A stretch of DNA of 64,000 nucleotides from Apricaphanius iberus (lineage: Eukaryota > Chordata > Actinopteri > Cyprinodontiformes > Aphaniidae). The translations under genes were made by a program, and so were the position numbers. The DNA lies in contig JAPXFQ010001936.1 in the NCBI GenBank assembly GCA_028564705.1, positions 124,001 through 188,000 of the forward strand, given 5' to 3'. The first letter of the stretch is position 1. The number at the start of each line of letters is the position of its first letter. This document shows positions 9,365 to 19,917 of the stretch, one piece after another. The notes beneath the pieces are model-generated. The model was not told the DNA's origin. It did no database searches and saw only the letters and a list, made by a program, of their open reading frames with translations.

Positions 9365-11116
9365 ATGTCTGCTGCTAAAAGGGAAGTTCTTGCTGATAAC
9401 GTTCTCAAGACTGAAGAGATTAACTCCATCCTTGAAGACAAGATGCCAAAAGATGTAGAAATAAAGGAGGAGCCAGAAAAACAGCAGATGAGTGAGCCAA
9501 CGGAGGAACCAGAACCGATCAAAGAAGAACATATTGAACTGTGGATCTCCGAAAACGAAGGACAGCTTGTAGTGAAGCAGGAAACCAACATTTCTCAGCT
9601 TACTGCTATTCATGAGGAAATACTCCATGATGAACCAAAAGGGCCGTGGGTTATAGAGGTAAAGGAGGAGCTAGAACCTGTAGAAACTAAAGATGAACCA
9701 GAAGATCCAGAACCTTTGATGATTAAAAAGGAACCAGAAACTGTGAAGATAGAAGAGAAAAGACCGTATCTCTGCTGTGATCAGGATGAAATGCCACTTG
9801 GGGTAAAGCAAGAGACGGACAGAATTACATTTACTCCTTCTCATCAACAAAAAGACAGCAATGAAACAGAACCATACAAGAACCATCTCCTCTCTGCTTA
9901 TTGCCCTGAAACCGAGAACCAACATCAGCAGGGAGACGACCAGAAGGACTCAGGATCAAGTAGAGATAAAGATCTGAATAGACATCAGGACCCTAGAAAT
10001 CAAAGGAACAATGTGGACAATTCAGAATTGAAAAAACATACAGTTAAGGATTTACCAGCACTTAGAAGATCCAACACAGGTGAGGAACTCTCTACCAGTG
10101 AAATGTGTGGTAAATGTAATAGAAAAAGTCAAAATGTGGCATTTCATGGAAGTAGTCACAAAGGTAAGAAGTGTTTCACTTGTGACTTGTGTGGCAAATA
10201 TTTTATAAAAAAGTCTTATATTATGCAACACATTAGAATTCACACCGGTGAGAAGCCTTATTCTTGTGACTTGTGTGGCAAATCTTTTAGAAAAAAGGAT
10301 CACATGACCCTTCATGTTAGAACTCACACAGGTGAGAAGCCTTATTCTTGTGACGTCTGTGATAAATCTTTTGTAGATTCCAGTTCTTTGACTAAACACA
10401 AAAGAACTCATACAGGTGCAAAGCCTTATACTTGTGACTTGTGTGGAAAATCTTTTAAAACAAAGGATCCCTTAGCATCTCATTTCAAAATTCACACAGG
10501 AGAGAAGCCTTATTGTTGTGACCTTTGCGGAAAAAACTTCAGAGTCAGAAGTAGTTTGACTCTTCACAGAAGAACTCACACAGGCGAGAAGCCTTATTCT
10601 TGTGATTTGTGTGGCAAATCTTTTACAACAAAGGTTCACTTGGCATCTCATGTTAGAATTCACACAGAAGAGAAGCCTTATTCCTGTGACTTGTGTGGCA
10701 AATCTTTTAGAATAAAGGATCAAATGACACTTCATGTTAGAACTCACACAGGTGAGAAGCCTTATTCTTGTGACTTGTGTGGGAAATCTTTTAGAAAAAA
10801 GGGTCACTTGACACGTCATGTTAGAACTCACACAGGTGAGAAGCCTTATTCCTGTGACTTGTGTGGCAAATCTTTTAGAATAAAGGATCGAATGACACTT
10901 CATGTTAGAACTCACACAGGTGAGAAGCCTTATTCTTGTGACTTGTGTGGCAAATCTTTTAGAAGAAAGGATCAAATGACACTTCATGTTAGAACGCACA
11001 CAGGTGAGAAGCCTTACTCTTGTGACTTGTGTGATAAATCTTTCAAAAGCAGAAGTCATTTGACTCGTCACAACAGAACTCACAAAGAAGCCACAATGGA
11101 ATCTTTTGACTCGTAA
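9365..11116 (+). CDS. ZNF-A: C2H2 zinc-finger protein, 11 fingers, 583 aa
   Basis: Probable nuclear DNA-binding regulator. The terminal exon opens at 9350 after a TTCCCCCAG acceptor, and the ATG at 9365 (AGCATCATGT) is shared with ZNF-B. Residues 1-30 form a conserved leader ([21 protein letters not shown]). Residues 31-150 are acidic and hold seven psi-K-x-E motifs (K34, K53, K71, K100, K121, K128, K148). A short degenerate C-x2-C...H segment (about 248-265) precedes 11 canonical C-x2-C-x12-H-x3-H fingers (about 271-571) joined by TGEKP linkers; TGAKP follows finger 3 and TEEKP follows finger 6. Contact residues (-1,2,3,6) include KDHL, DSSK, VSSL, KGHR and SSHR. Fingers 7, 9 and 10 are near copies. 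There is no KRAB, SCAN or BTB. Target unknown. Confidence 0.93.
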   Translation: MSAAKREVLADNVLKTEEINSILEDKMPKDVEIKEEPEKQQMSEPTEEPEPIKEEHIELWISENEGQLVVKQETNISQLTAIHEEILHDEPKGPWVIEVKEELEPVETKDEPEDPEPLMIKKEPETVKIEEKRPYLCCDQDEMPLGVKQETDRITFTPSHQQKDSNETEPYKNHLLSAYCPETENQHQQGDDQKDSGSSRDKDLNRHQDPRNQRNNVDNSELKKHTVKDLPALRRSNTGEELSTSEMCGKCNRKSQNVAFHGSSHKGKKCFTCDLCGKYFIKKSYIMQHIRIHTGEKPYSCDLCGKSFRKKDHMTLHVRTHTGEKPYSCDVCDKSFVDSSSLTKHKRTHTGAKPYTCDLCGKSFKTKDPLASHFKIHTGEKPYCCDLCGKNFRVRSSLTLHRRTHTGEKPYSCDLCGKSFTTKVHLASHVRIHTEEKPYSCDLCGKSFRIKDQMTLHVRTHTGEKPYSCDLCGKSFRKKGHLTRHVRTHTGEKPYSCDLCGKSFRIKDRMTLHVRTHTGEKPYSCDLCGKSFRRKDQMTLHVRTHTGEKPYSCDLCDKSFKSRSHLTRHNRTHKEATMESFDS

Positions 11117-11925
11117 ACTTAATTTGTAAATGGCTTGAATTTCTAGAGCTATTTTTGATTCACAAAACAACAAACTACACTACATTAATTAATTTATTCA
11201 CGAACACATTTGATACGTTAATGGTATTCAGATCCTCTGAGCACCAACACCAAGGCAGGTGAAATTTTTTCACAAGACACAACAACTGAGTTGGAGAGAG
11301 CTGGGGTTCAAACCGGCAACCCACCAGTTCGAACTGAGCTCAGGTTGCCCTCAAAATAAGTTGAGTATCATCTCCATAAGTATGGTAGCTAATCTTATTG
11401 GTTTAATCTGGGATAGTGGGAGCATATTGATATTAAATAGGAGGGGCCCCGTGATGAAGCCCTGGGGGAGCCCATATGTGATTTCTGTCTGTTCTGATGA
11501 AAAGTTTTCTTTTGAAACAAAGAAGTCCCTGCTCTTTAAGCTTGTTTCACATAGCAGGATTTTACAAGTGTTTCAAGAGCTTCACACCACAGACACAGTG
11601 ATTTAAAAAAATCTGTGATATTCCTGTTTAGCTCCTACCATGTTTGGTGTGCGGCCACACTGCAACGGAGAGACACCACACAAGAACTGACCTTACTCAC
11701 AAACACTGTTTCCTCTAACATGCGTCTGCACAATTGCACACTGCTGACATGGTCAATGCGCACAGATAATCTGCGCTGAACGTACACACCAAAAAAATCC
11801 AACCTGAAATTAAGATAAATAATTCATTCTGTGCTACTTTGCAGGGACTCAATGAGAATATTTGCCCATATACAGTTCCAGCGTTCCTACTGGACCAGTT
11901 CCATGAAGACACACACACCTGTACC
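11117..11925. other. 3' flank of ZNF-A, shared with the other two genes; contains an antisense LINE RT fragment
   Basis: The sequence just after the stop (TTGTAAATGG...TTGAATTT...AACAAACTA) recurs after ZNF-B (40616) and ZNF-C (63405), as does everything to about 11925 (GTGTGCGGCCACACTGCAA; GAGACACCACAC). Within it, 11340-11500 on the minus strand resembles the LINE RT block (CGVPQ...LGPLLFNI), best seen in the ZNF-B copy. No convincing poly(A) signal was identified near the stop. The LINE fragment predates the duplications. Confidence 0.6.
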
Positions 11926-13800
11926 AGTTATCAGTTAAAGCAGCAGGCGCTGCCCAACATCTGTGTTTGGCGCACCACGGGCTCTATGGAGCGCATCTAA
12001 CCGGGCGCACTAGGATGTACGGACTGGCGACCTGTCCAAGGTGCACCACGTCTCTCACCCTATAAATGCTGGAGAAATGCACCAGACCCCCGCGGCCCTT
12101 CAAGTAGAAACGTGATAAATAATGGATGGAATTTATTTACCTGGACTCCGCGCATAGAGTTGGAAATAAGTAAAAATATATTTTTTAAATCTGCGCGTCA
12201 CGTAAAGTTGTCAGAGGGAGGAAACTAATCTGTAAAAATGACGGAGAGCCTTCAGATTTTTCCATCACCGTTCTAAAACAACAATGTGTGTGTGTGTGTG
12301 TGTTTGTGTGGTAGGCATGGATATTTTTTATTATCTAGATTAATCTCACTGTAATATTGGAATTAATAAAAATTGCTTAATTTGAATTCTGCCGAAGGCA
12401 TTCAGAATATGTGTGCTACCCAAAAGGTAAGTCTATGAGAATGGGTTCCTCAAGCCAGATTCCGCATTAGACCAGGGCAGTGTTTCCCTTTTACAAAGGC
12501 GTTACCATGCCACTCTGCCACGGGAGAAATTCCAGCGCCTACAAAATGCAAACCTGTAGGCTGCGTAGTTTGCGTAGCAAGTACATAAATTAACATCTAC
12601 GTACGCTGGTACTACTTGCCCCTCTTCCAAAAAAAAGCTGTGAGCTCTGTGCTAAATGTGCAGTACACACGTCTGACAACACGATGCAGCAGCACAGTGA
12701 AGCAATTTCAGCCAATCATTTTGGAAAAGCGGCCAATGAGTCTACCGAATTTAGCTTCTGTGAGCCCCCCCACCCCACCCCACACTTCATCCTGCTGTCT
12801 GTCTCACTCTGCTTCCTTCCATCCTCCGTCCTTCACTTGCAGCTCCTGGCGCAAAAATGCAGACTGCGTTTGCGGACTTTCTGCTTCTTAAAAATGCATT
12901 TTCCCTTCAGCAAACCTGGCAACTTTGCTGCATCCAAGTCAGCGCATCACATTAGATGTGGCAGTTTCACAGTTGACAAACACGCAGGTCCGAAGACTGC
13001 TTTGCGCCCCCTACAGGACGATTTTGCATGGTATACATCCACAGTAAAATATCAATTTGAAAGTCATCAAAGCTTGCATGATATAAACCCAGCTCCAAAC
13101 GTAACTTTGAAAATGGATTAAAGGCGCTAATTTTTTTTATCGCCTAGTAAGAGTGACACATTGACGTAGCACGTTATCGGCCCACCCCTTATATTTATGC
13201 ATACTATTTCACAGCCCATTGATTGTGAAAGACAACGGAACACTCACTGTCTGCAATATAAATTAAAAAGTCAATAAAACACTTTAAATGTTTATTGAAC
13301 TTCAAATATTAGACAATATAAAAACAAACACAAAACAGTAACGAGTGACGAGTTCAAATGGTTTCAGAACGATAGAAAATAAAACAGAGTATCATGTTAA
13401 TGCCGATAATGCCCCACACCTAGCAATTACAGATTTATTGATTGACATCTGGAATGTTAATTTTTACTGGGAATAATTGATTTAAAAATATCACCAATGC
13501 ATATCCATTCTACTTATTAAATGTAAAAATTGATTGCCATATTTTCAACCTATGCAGGGTGGCTGTCCTCAGAAAGCTAAAGCTTAGTCGGTAGCAATGC
13601 CTGGTTCAAATACGATTACAGTGAAAATTTTCAACCTGGAGAGGACACTCGACGAACGCTTTTTGGTACAAAATTAATGTTTTTTACCGAAATGTACTAA
13701 AATTCCAAAAATAACGAACAGATATGTAAATAACACTTGTGTATTCCATTTTATCAGTAAAAACAAAAGTTAATTTGGGGGAGAGTTGCACTTTAAAAAC
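11926..13800. other. Intergenic, no gene seen; (TG)n at 12284-12304
   Basis: A short (TG)n microsatellite lies at 12284-12304. Two overlapping + strand ORFs (12616-12891 and 12684-13121) have no recognisable domain and unremarkable composition; I do not call them genes. The CGGCCCACCCCTTA sequence near 13180 might be a hAT-type end, but no partner was found. Confidence 0.35.
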
Positions 13801-15290
13801 TCTACTGATTGATTAAAATATCGAGGCCGCAAAAGTAGGAGCTTAATCTGGTTATGATTTCATCTATTTATTTATTTATTTACGGAATTCAGATATTTTC
13901 TCAACACTGATTTTGAATTGAGATTACATTGGTATTGGGTTTGATACTGAAGTTCAGATTTACTGTCTAATTGTCAGAATCTTCATTGGAAAAAGTTGGA
14001 AAATTAATGAGATTTAAAGACGCTGAACATCATAGTTACATTTAAAACCATCCGTATTTTTCTGTTGTATGTTCTCCTTGCGTAGTTTAGACTAACAGTT
14101 TGTGACACATTTAGCCTAGACAGCAATACACATTTTTATCTTTAAATTATTTCTAAGTAGAAAATATACATTGTATACTCTCTGATCCGTTTAAATATGA
14201 TTTATGAAATACTCCTCCTTGCTGAAAAGCGCTATAAAACCAGGATCTCATGGCAGTCAATGTTTCTCTTTGTACAACCAATTTCCCAATTCAGTACAGA
14301 TCTTGCAACATTTCTAAATCTAGCCCTAGCTACAATATAAGAAAAATATTTATCCTGCTTTACATTACAATAAATGGTCGTTTTTAAAAAAAACGTTTTT
14401 ACAAAAAAAATTCTATGTAAATAGTAGTCCTCTGAGAAACTGAATTTCCATCAGATTTCAACAGTAATCATCAAAATTAGCTTGAATAAATGACTAATGT
14501 TCACAATTTATACAATTTATTTCGACTTGCTGAAATAAATAATCTTCCTGTGCCATTAACATCTACGCATGATCAATCAGGTCAGGATCCAACATAGAAA
14601 TCACGTCTTTTGCTTGTTGGGTTATTGTTCCCACTCCTGAACAAAAAGCCAGGAGGATTGTACATCTGAGAGACGGATCAAAGTCTGAGGACCAGCCCTC
14701 TGGATGTTATGGTGCAAAAATCTCCTAGTGTAAATCTGTTTCTCAAAGTAATATTACTATTTTTTTTTTACTGTTGGGTTTTCGTACTGATGCTTTATTC
14801 TGTTCAGAGTTGTTCTTATTTTCAAATGTTTTTGTGAAACGTTGGCCATCTGCAAAGTTCTCTAAAGCTGTACTTTGTTCATACAGTGATGTTTTTGTGT
14901 TTTAAATGATTTTTGTTATACTTTTTCACTTATATAAGATGTCTTAAAACATTAAAAATATTACCCTGTATATATAAACCCCTCTGCTTTCTTATTTTAA
15001 GAGACTTTTAAAGTTACTATTTGTGAAATGTTGCTTTGATTGAAGGCTTACGTTTTTTATTGTTTGAATTTATGAACATTTTAAATTGTTTAGACATTTT
15101 CTGTCAGTCTTCCAGAGACGTCCCCAAATGGCTTCAAGTGCCATCCTGAACAAAATGCTGTCCACCACTGCAATTTTCTTCTTCTTCATTAGTACTAACA
15201 TTTGTGTAGTATTAACATGGTGCAACATTCTCTTTTATATTTAAGTGTCAAAATCTTTTAAAAGCTTATCAAAAAATGTATTGAATGTAA
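13800..15290 (+). repeat. Upstream copy of a segmental duplication (partner 19130-19640)
   Basis: Two stretches match the partner in the same order and strand: 13815-14040 (CAAAAGTAGGAGCTT; GGGTTTGATACTGAAGTT; TGTCAGAATCTT) with 19145-19330, and 15070-15275 (CAGTCTTCCAGAGACG; ACAAAATGCTGTCCACCACTG; TCTCTTTTATATTTAAGTGT) with 19440-19640. The downstream copy lacks about 1 kb of the middle. Both copies lie directly upstream of a ZNF promoter block (15452 and 22139), so the duplication carried the upstream region of the gene unit. Confidence 0.7.
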
Positions 15291-15451
15291 TAAAAAATTC
15301 AAGTTGCAAATAAATTTGATTTAATTAATATAATATTTAGTGTAGTAGTAGAAGCCTTTGTTCTGGACACTTTGTGTCCTCATGTTTATTATTTCTTTTT
15401 AATATACAGATCTTTCGGAAAGTAAAATCTTGTCTGAGGCTAAATCATCTG

Positions 15452-15757
15452 GAGCATGGGTGTCTAGCTCCAGTCCTCCAGAACTGCTGTCCTGCCAGTT
15501 TTAGATGAGTCTTTGCTCCAACAGCTGATTCTAAAGGTTCGACTCCTCAGCATGGCTCTACAGGGTCTGTTAATGAGCCATGATTTGATTCAGTTGCTGA
15601 ACCAGGGAGAGGCGTAAAACATGCGGGATACCACCTCTTAAGGATTTACTTTGGACACTAGAGGAAAATACGCGTTTATAGCAAGAAGCGGAACTAAAGG
15701 GAACACAACTGTTTCCGCCATCGGTGTCCGTGTGCGAACCCCCCAAAAAAGTAAACA
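15452..15757 (+). promoter_or_regulatory. Orphan ZNF promoter / exon-1 block, truncated
   Basis: 15452-15660 is a MITE-like repeat (GGGTGTCTAGCTCCAGTCCTCC...GAGCCATGATTTGATTCAG...GGATTTACTTTGGACAC) that precedes exon 1 in every intact copy. 15661-15757 matches the start of exon 1 (AACTAAAGGGAACACAACTG; GTGTCCGTGTGCGA; AAGTAAACAT). The match stops at 15757, where another element begins, so the splice donor half is missing. No zinc-finger exon lies between here and the next promoter block at 22139. It is a leftover of an incomplete tandem duplication. Confidence 0.65.
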
Positions 15758-16074
15758 TAGGGTGTTTCTCAATGTCAAGGCACTGCCTGGGTAGGCGAGG
15801 CGTCTTGCTTACGAGGACACTGTCCTTCCTTGGTACAAAAATTGGTTTGGAAAAGACTTGCCTTACGTGACCGCGGCGTCCGGCTTACCTGCTCTGTTTA
15901 CGTCCCGCCCATCGTATTAGCATTGTAGCGTAGTAATATTACTTCAACAATGGAACTGGAAATGTATAACGAGAGTTTTACTTTTTTTTTATATGTTGAT
16001 TAAATCAAATTTGCAAACGAATTTGTACCTGGTAGCCACCGAAGCTGCAGCTACTAAGCAACTAACCAACCATA

Positions 16075-17696
16075 TACACTACCGTTCAAAAGTTTGGGGT
16101 CACCCAAACAATTTTGTGTTTTCCATGAAAAGTCACACTTATTCACCACCATACGTTGTGAAATGAATAAAAAATAGAGTCAAGACATTGACAAGGTTAG
16201 AAATAATGATTTTTATTTGAAATAAGATTGTTTTTACATCAAACTTTGCTTTCATCAAAGAATCCTCCATTTGCAGCAATTACAGCATTGCAGACCTTTG
16301 GCATTCTAGCTGTTAATTTGTTGAGGTAATCTGGAGAAATTGCACCCCACGCTTCTAGAAGCAGCTCCCACAATTTGGATTGGTTGGATGGGCACTTCTT
16401 GCGTACCATACGGTCAAGCTGCTCCCACAACAGCTCAACGGGGTTCAAATCTGGTGACTGCGCTGGCCACTCCATTACCGATAGAATACCAGCTGCCTGC
16501 TTCTTCTCTAAATAGTTCTTGCACAATTTCGAGGTGTGTTTTGGGTCATTGTCCTGTTGTAGGATGAAATTGGCTCCAATCAAGCGCTGTCCACTGGGTA
16601 TGGCATGGCGTTGCAAAATGGAGTGATAGCCTTCCTTATTCAGAATCCCTTTTACCCTGTACAAATCTCCCACCTTACCAGCACCAAAGCAACCCCAGAC
16701 CATCACATTACCTCCACCATGCTTAACAGATGGCGTCAGGCATTCTTCCAGCATCTTTTCAGTTGTTCTGCGTCTCACAAACGTTCTTCTTTGTGATCCA
16801 AACACCTCAAACTTGGATTCATCCGTCCACAGCACTTTTTTCCAGTCTTCCTCTGTCCAATGTCTGTGTTCTTTTGCCCATCTTAATCTTTTTCTTTTAT
16901 TGGCCAGTCTCAGATATGGCTTTTTCTTTGCCACTCTGCCCTGAAGCCCAGAATCCCGCAGCCGCCTCTTCACTGTAGATGTTGACACTGGTGTTTTGCG
17001 GGTACTATTTAATGAAGATGCCAGTTGGGGACCTGTGAGGCGTCTGTTTCTCAAACTAGAGACTCTAATGTACTTATCTTCTTGCTCAGTTGTGCAACGC
17101 GGCCTCCCACTTCTTTTTCTACTCTGGTTAGAGCCTGTTTGTGCTGTCCTCTGAAGGGAGTAGTACACACCGTTGTAGGAAATCTTCAATTTCTTAGCAA
17201 TTTCTCGCATGGAATAGCCTTCATTTCTAAGAACAAGAATAGACTGTCGAGTTTCAGATGAAAGTTCTCTTTTTCTGGCCATTTTGAGCGTTTAATTGAC
17301 CCCACAAATGTGATGCTCCAGAAACTCAATCTGCTCAAAGGAAGGTCAGTTTTGTAGCTTCTGTACCGAGCTAAACTGTTTTCAGATGTGTGAACATGAT
17401 TGCACAAGGGTTTTCTAATCATCAATTAGCCTTCTGAGCCAATGAGCAAACACATTGTACCATTAGAACACTGGAGTGATAGTTGCTGGAAATGGGCCTC
17501 TATACACCTATGTAGATATTGCACCAAAAACCAGACATTTGCAGCTAGAATAGTCATTTACCACATTAGCAATGTATAGTGTGTGTTTCTTTAAAGTTAA
17601 GACTAGTTTAAAGTTATCTTCATTGAAAAGTACAGTGCTTTTCCTTAAAAAATAAGGACATTTCAATGTGACCCCAAACTTTTGAACGGTAGTGTA
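16075..17696 (-). mobile_element. Intact Tc1-like transposon, 1622 bp, DD38E (Intruder-type)
   Basis: The termini TACACTACCGTTCAAAAGTT (16075) and AACTTTTGAACGGTAGTGTA (ending 17696) are perfect inverted repeats flanked by TA at 16073-16074 and 17697-17698. The GTTTGGGGTCAC block extends the match inwards. The single gene (16239-17282) is complete. Intact ends plus an uninterrupted transposase indicate a young insertion that could be autonomous. It lies inside another DNA element (15758-17970), so it arrived later. Confidence 0.9.
16239..17282 (-). CDS. Tc1-like transposase, 347 aa, intact, DD38E catalytic triad
   Basis: Cut-and-paste transposase that binds the element's terminal repeats and integrates at TA. 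Residues 1-50 form a first helix-turn-helix (RNEGYSMREIAKKLKIS). A GRPR-like linker sits at 59-62. A second helix-turn-helix covers about 70-115. A basic nuclear-localisation-like stretch lies at 119-135 (KKKPYLRLANKRKRLRW). Catalytic residues are D154 (LWTDESKF), D244 (LQQDNDPKHTS) and E283 (DLNPVELLW). There are 38 residues between D244 and E283 against 34 in classical Tc1 and Sleeping Beauty; four extra residues (AAGI region) cause this. That spacing matches the DD38E (Intruder) branch. The length is normal and no stops or frameshifts are seen. Confidence 0.92.
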   Translation of the reverse strand: MARKRELSSETRQSILVLRNEGYSMREIAKKLKISYNGVYYSLQRTAQTGSNQSRKRSGRPRCTTEQEDKYIRVSSLRNRRLTGPQLASSLNSTRKTPVSTSTVKRRLRDSGLQGRVAKKKPYLRLANKRKRLRWAKEHRHWTEEDWKKVLWTDESKFEVFGSQRRTFVRRRTTEKMLEECLTPSVKHGGGNVMVWGCFGAGKVGDLYRVKGILNKEGYHSILQRHAIPSGQRLIGANFILQQDNDPKHTSKLCKNYLEKKQAAGILSVMEWPAQSPDLNPVELLWEQLDRMVRKKCPSNQSKLWELLLEAWGAISPDYLNKLTARMPKVCNAVIAANGGFFDESKV

Positions 17697-17974
17697 TAAC
17701 TGCTTTGGATCTAAAAAATAATAATAAAAACAATAAAAAAACATTTTAGATATAAGCTCGATGGTTAAAATTAGTTGACTTACATTAAAAATAGATATTT
17801 ACTCCCGAAGTAGCTGCTGCCGGCTCCTACCGCGCTGCATTCTCGGAAATTTTTGACGGAGAGAAGGCATCAAGGCACGTCTGGTGTATCCTTGGTCAGC
17901 TAGCTAAACGGCTAACAAACGGAGGACAGATTCCTCGGTAGAACATGAACATTGGAACACGCCTTGGCGGTCCC

Positions 17975-19130
17975 TTTTTTTTACATACGCCTGGTAAGTT
18001 TCTTATCTCTCATACTTGGAGTACGCACAGCTGGACGCAATCTCCTCTTTATAAATCAGACTCTTGGTAGAAATTGGCTCAGCTGTGTTTGGATCATATC
18101 CCACCTCCTACTTTCTGCCATAAACGGTCAATGCAAAGTGTCTAATGAATATGCTGCAGCGACTTAAGACGACTAATATGGGGCGTTTCACGGGTAACCA
18201 TGGCAACTGAGAGGCGGAGATAGACACAGCTGCAGGCATGCGGAGGCAGAGAAAACTGTTTTATTTCAATCAATCAATGTTGATCTATATAGAGCTTTAC
18301 TGAGCCAAAGGCTTCACATAAAAAGACAAAAATATAGTTACAAACAATGTGTTAGAAGACAAGAGTAAAAAGTAAAAACTTAAAAATAGCCTGGCAAAAA
18401 GGTGCGCTTCAAAACTACTTTTAAAAAGTATTATCCATGCAAAATATTGATTTTGGGGTCCTAAAAATAAATGGAAGAGCTGCAGGTGACACGGCGTTGA
18501 TGCAGCAGTGTGCCTGACATATAAAAAAGAATCTTTATTGAGTTCCAGTGCATCCATTGTGCAGAATTATGCTGGGACGCTGGAGCATATTTGTTCTTCA
18601 TACATGCACCAAAACATGCAATTGCTATAAAATCTGAAGACATATATATTAACATAATTCTTAAATGCGACATATTTTTTATCAAATTTTCATATTTATT
18701 CTCAGTTCCTATAGATAGGACGGGGAGAAGTTTATGTATTGGTGGTGTTCGTCTGTGTGTGCAATGCTCTAGAAGTCTGAAAATGTGGCTTAAATTCACA
18801 ATTTTGGTATCCGTCCTGCTGCGTTGTTAGTGTCCTCCCTGTCCAAAAAGTGCGTAAGCAAGATCCTTAGTGTGCTTAAAGTTGCACACATTTTTCCGCC
18901 ACGTTCTTTTTCTATAAATCCCAAACTTTGCATATAAAGTTGCTTATATAGTTTTCAGACCCCATTTTGTGCGTAAGCAAGCTTTTTTAAATGAGACCCC
19001 AGGTTGTTGTTCTTTAAAGGGGATTTAATAACTGCATTTTTTAAACCTGGGGGGGGGGGGACACCTAACAGGACGGAGGAGTTAACGTTGTGAATTAGAT
19101 CAGGCCCAATGACTGGGAAAACTTTCTATT
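17975..19130. other. Remnants of non-autonomous elements, no gene
   Basis: 18000-18130 (GTACGCACAGCTGGACGCAATCTC; CTTTATAAATCAGA) and 18840-19005 (AAAGTGCGTAAGCAAG twice; AATGAGACCCC) look like the two ends of one fish DNA element with TGCGTACGCA-type internal motifs. A LINE-tail-like repeat (AATCAATCAATGTTGATC...) is inserted at about 18265-18590. A poly-G run occurs at 19049-19060. None of the ORFs here carries a domain. Confidence 0.35.
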
Positions 19131-19640
19131 GTCATGATTCTCTTTAAGATATTGAGGCAGCAAGAGTAGGAGCTTTATTATGATTTCACAGACATTTTCT
19201 CTACATTGATTGGAGATGACATTGGTAGTGGGTTTGATACTGAAGTTGATTAACTGTCAGAATCTTTTCAGGGAAAAAGTTGCCAAATTTATGCAATTTA
19301 AATATTTAATTATGCAAATTCATAATTACATTCGGAGGGTTTACACCTCCGCGGCGTCCATTAATTTGTGATAATGGACACTTCGTCGTGCATTATCCGT
19401 TACATGTTACAACTTGTTTGCTGTTTGAATTTGTTATGAAAATTCCAAATTGTTGTTTAGATATAATTTTCTTTCAGTCTTCCAGAGACGCCCCTAAATG
19501 GGGTCTAGTTCCACTCTGAACAAAATGCTGTCCACCACTGCAATTTTCTTTTCATTTATACCAACATTTGTTTACTAATAACATGGTGCAGCATTCTCTT
19601 TTATATTTAAGTGTAAAAATCTTTTAAAAGCCGATTAATT
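19130..19640 (+). repeat. Downstream copy of the 13800-15290 segmental duplication
   Basis: It matches the partner in two collinear blocks with an internal deletion. It sits upstream of the ZNF-B promoter block, separated from it by later LINE insertions (19920-22138). This supports a tandem duplication of promoter-proximal sequence. Confidence 0.65.
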
Positions 19641-19917
19641 TACCCAGACCACACCCCCTATGAGCTGGCTCAGCTCTCCAAGGACGCAAATTACATCATA
19701 GGCGAATAGACTGTGGGATTGAGCTGTGTGGAGTTCATAGGCTACTGACTACTGATACACACACATGCACACACTTTCCTTATCATCACTGCTCCACCTG
19801 TACCCCCAATCTTTCCTGCCCACTACAGGAAACAGTTAGACGGTGCGCATCTGTTGCAGCACGTCAGCTGTTGACTACCCCCCTCCTATCCCTTCTGTTG
19901 TGTCATTGCTAATGTCT

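Larger units (their letters stand above)
15758..17970. mobile_element. Non-autonomous DNA element (PIF/ISL2EU-like ends), split by a Tc1-like insertion
   Basis: The left part (15758-16072) starts GGGTGTTTCTCAATGTCAAGGC. The right part (17699-17970) ends in GAACATTGGAACACGCCTTGG, roughly its inverted repeat. Internal GCATTCTCGGAAATTTTTGACGG and GTGTATCCTTGG pieces are familiar from fish elements beginning GGGTGTTTCTCAAT. It interrupts the exon-1 block at 15757. The ends are diverged and no clean target duplication was found, so the family assignment is tentative. Confidence 0.4.

Noticed and set aside
10472..11173. Long minus-strand ORF (233 codons) opposite the ZNF-A fingers, and similar ones opposite ZNF-B and ZNF-C
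   Set aside because: These are the antisense frame of an 84-bp coding repeat; they show repeated LLTCV-type units and nothing else.
12313..13190. hAT-type element from TAGGCATGGAT to CCCACCCCTTA
   Set aside because: Ends do not match well and flanking 8-mers differ.
15480..15550. tRNA-like A and B boxes (GGTTCGACTCC)
   Set aside because: The B-box match lies in a known MITE-type repeat, other copies lack it, and no tRNA fold or A-box spacing supports a SINE.
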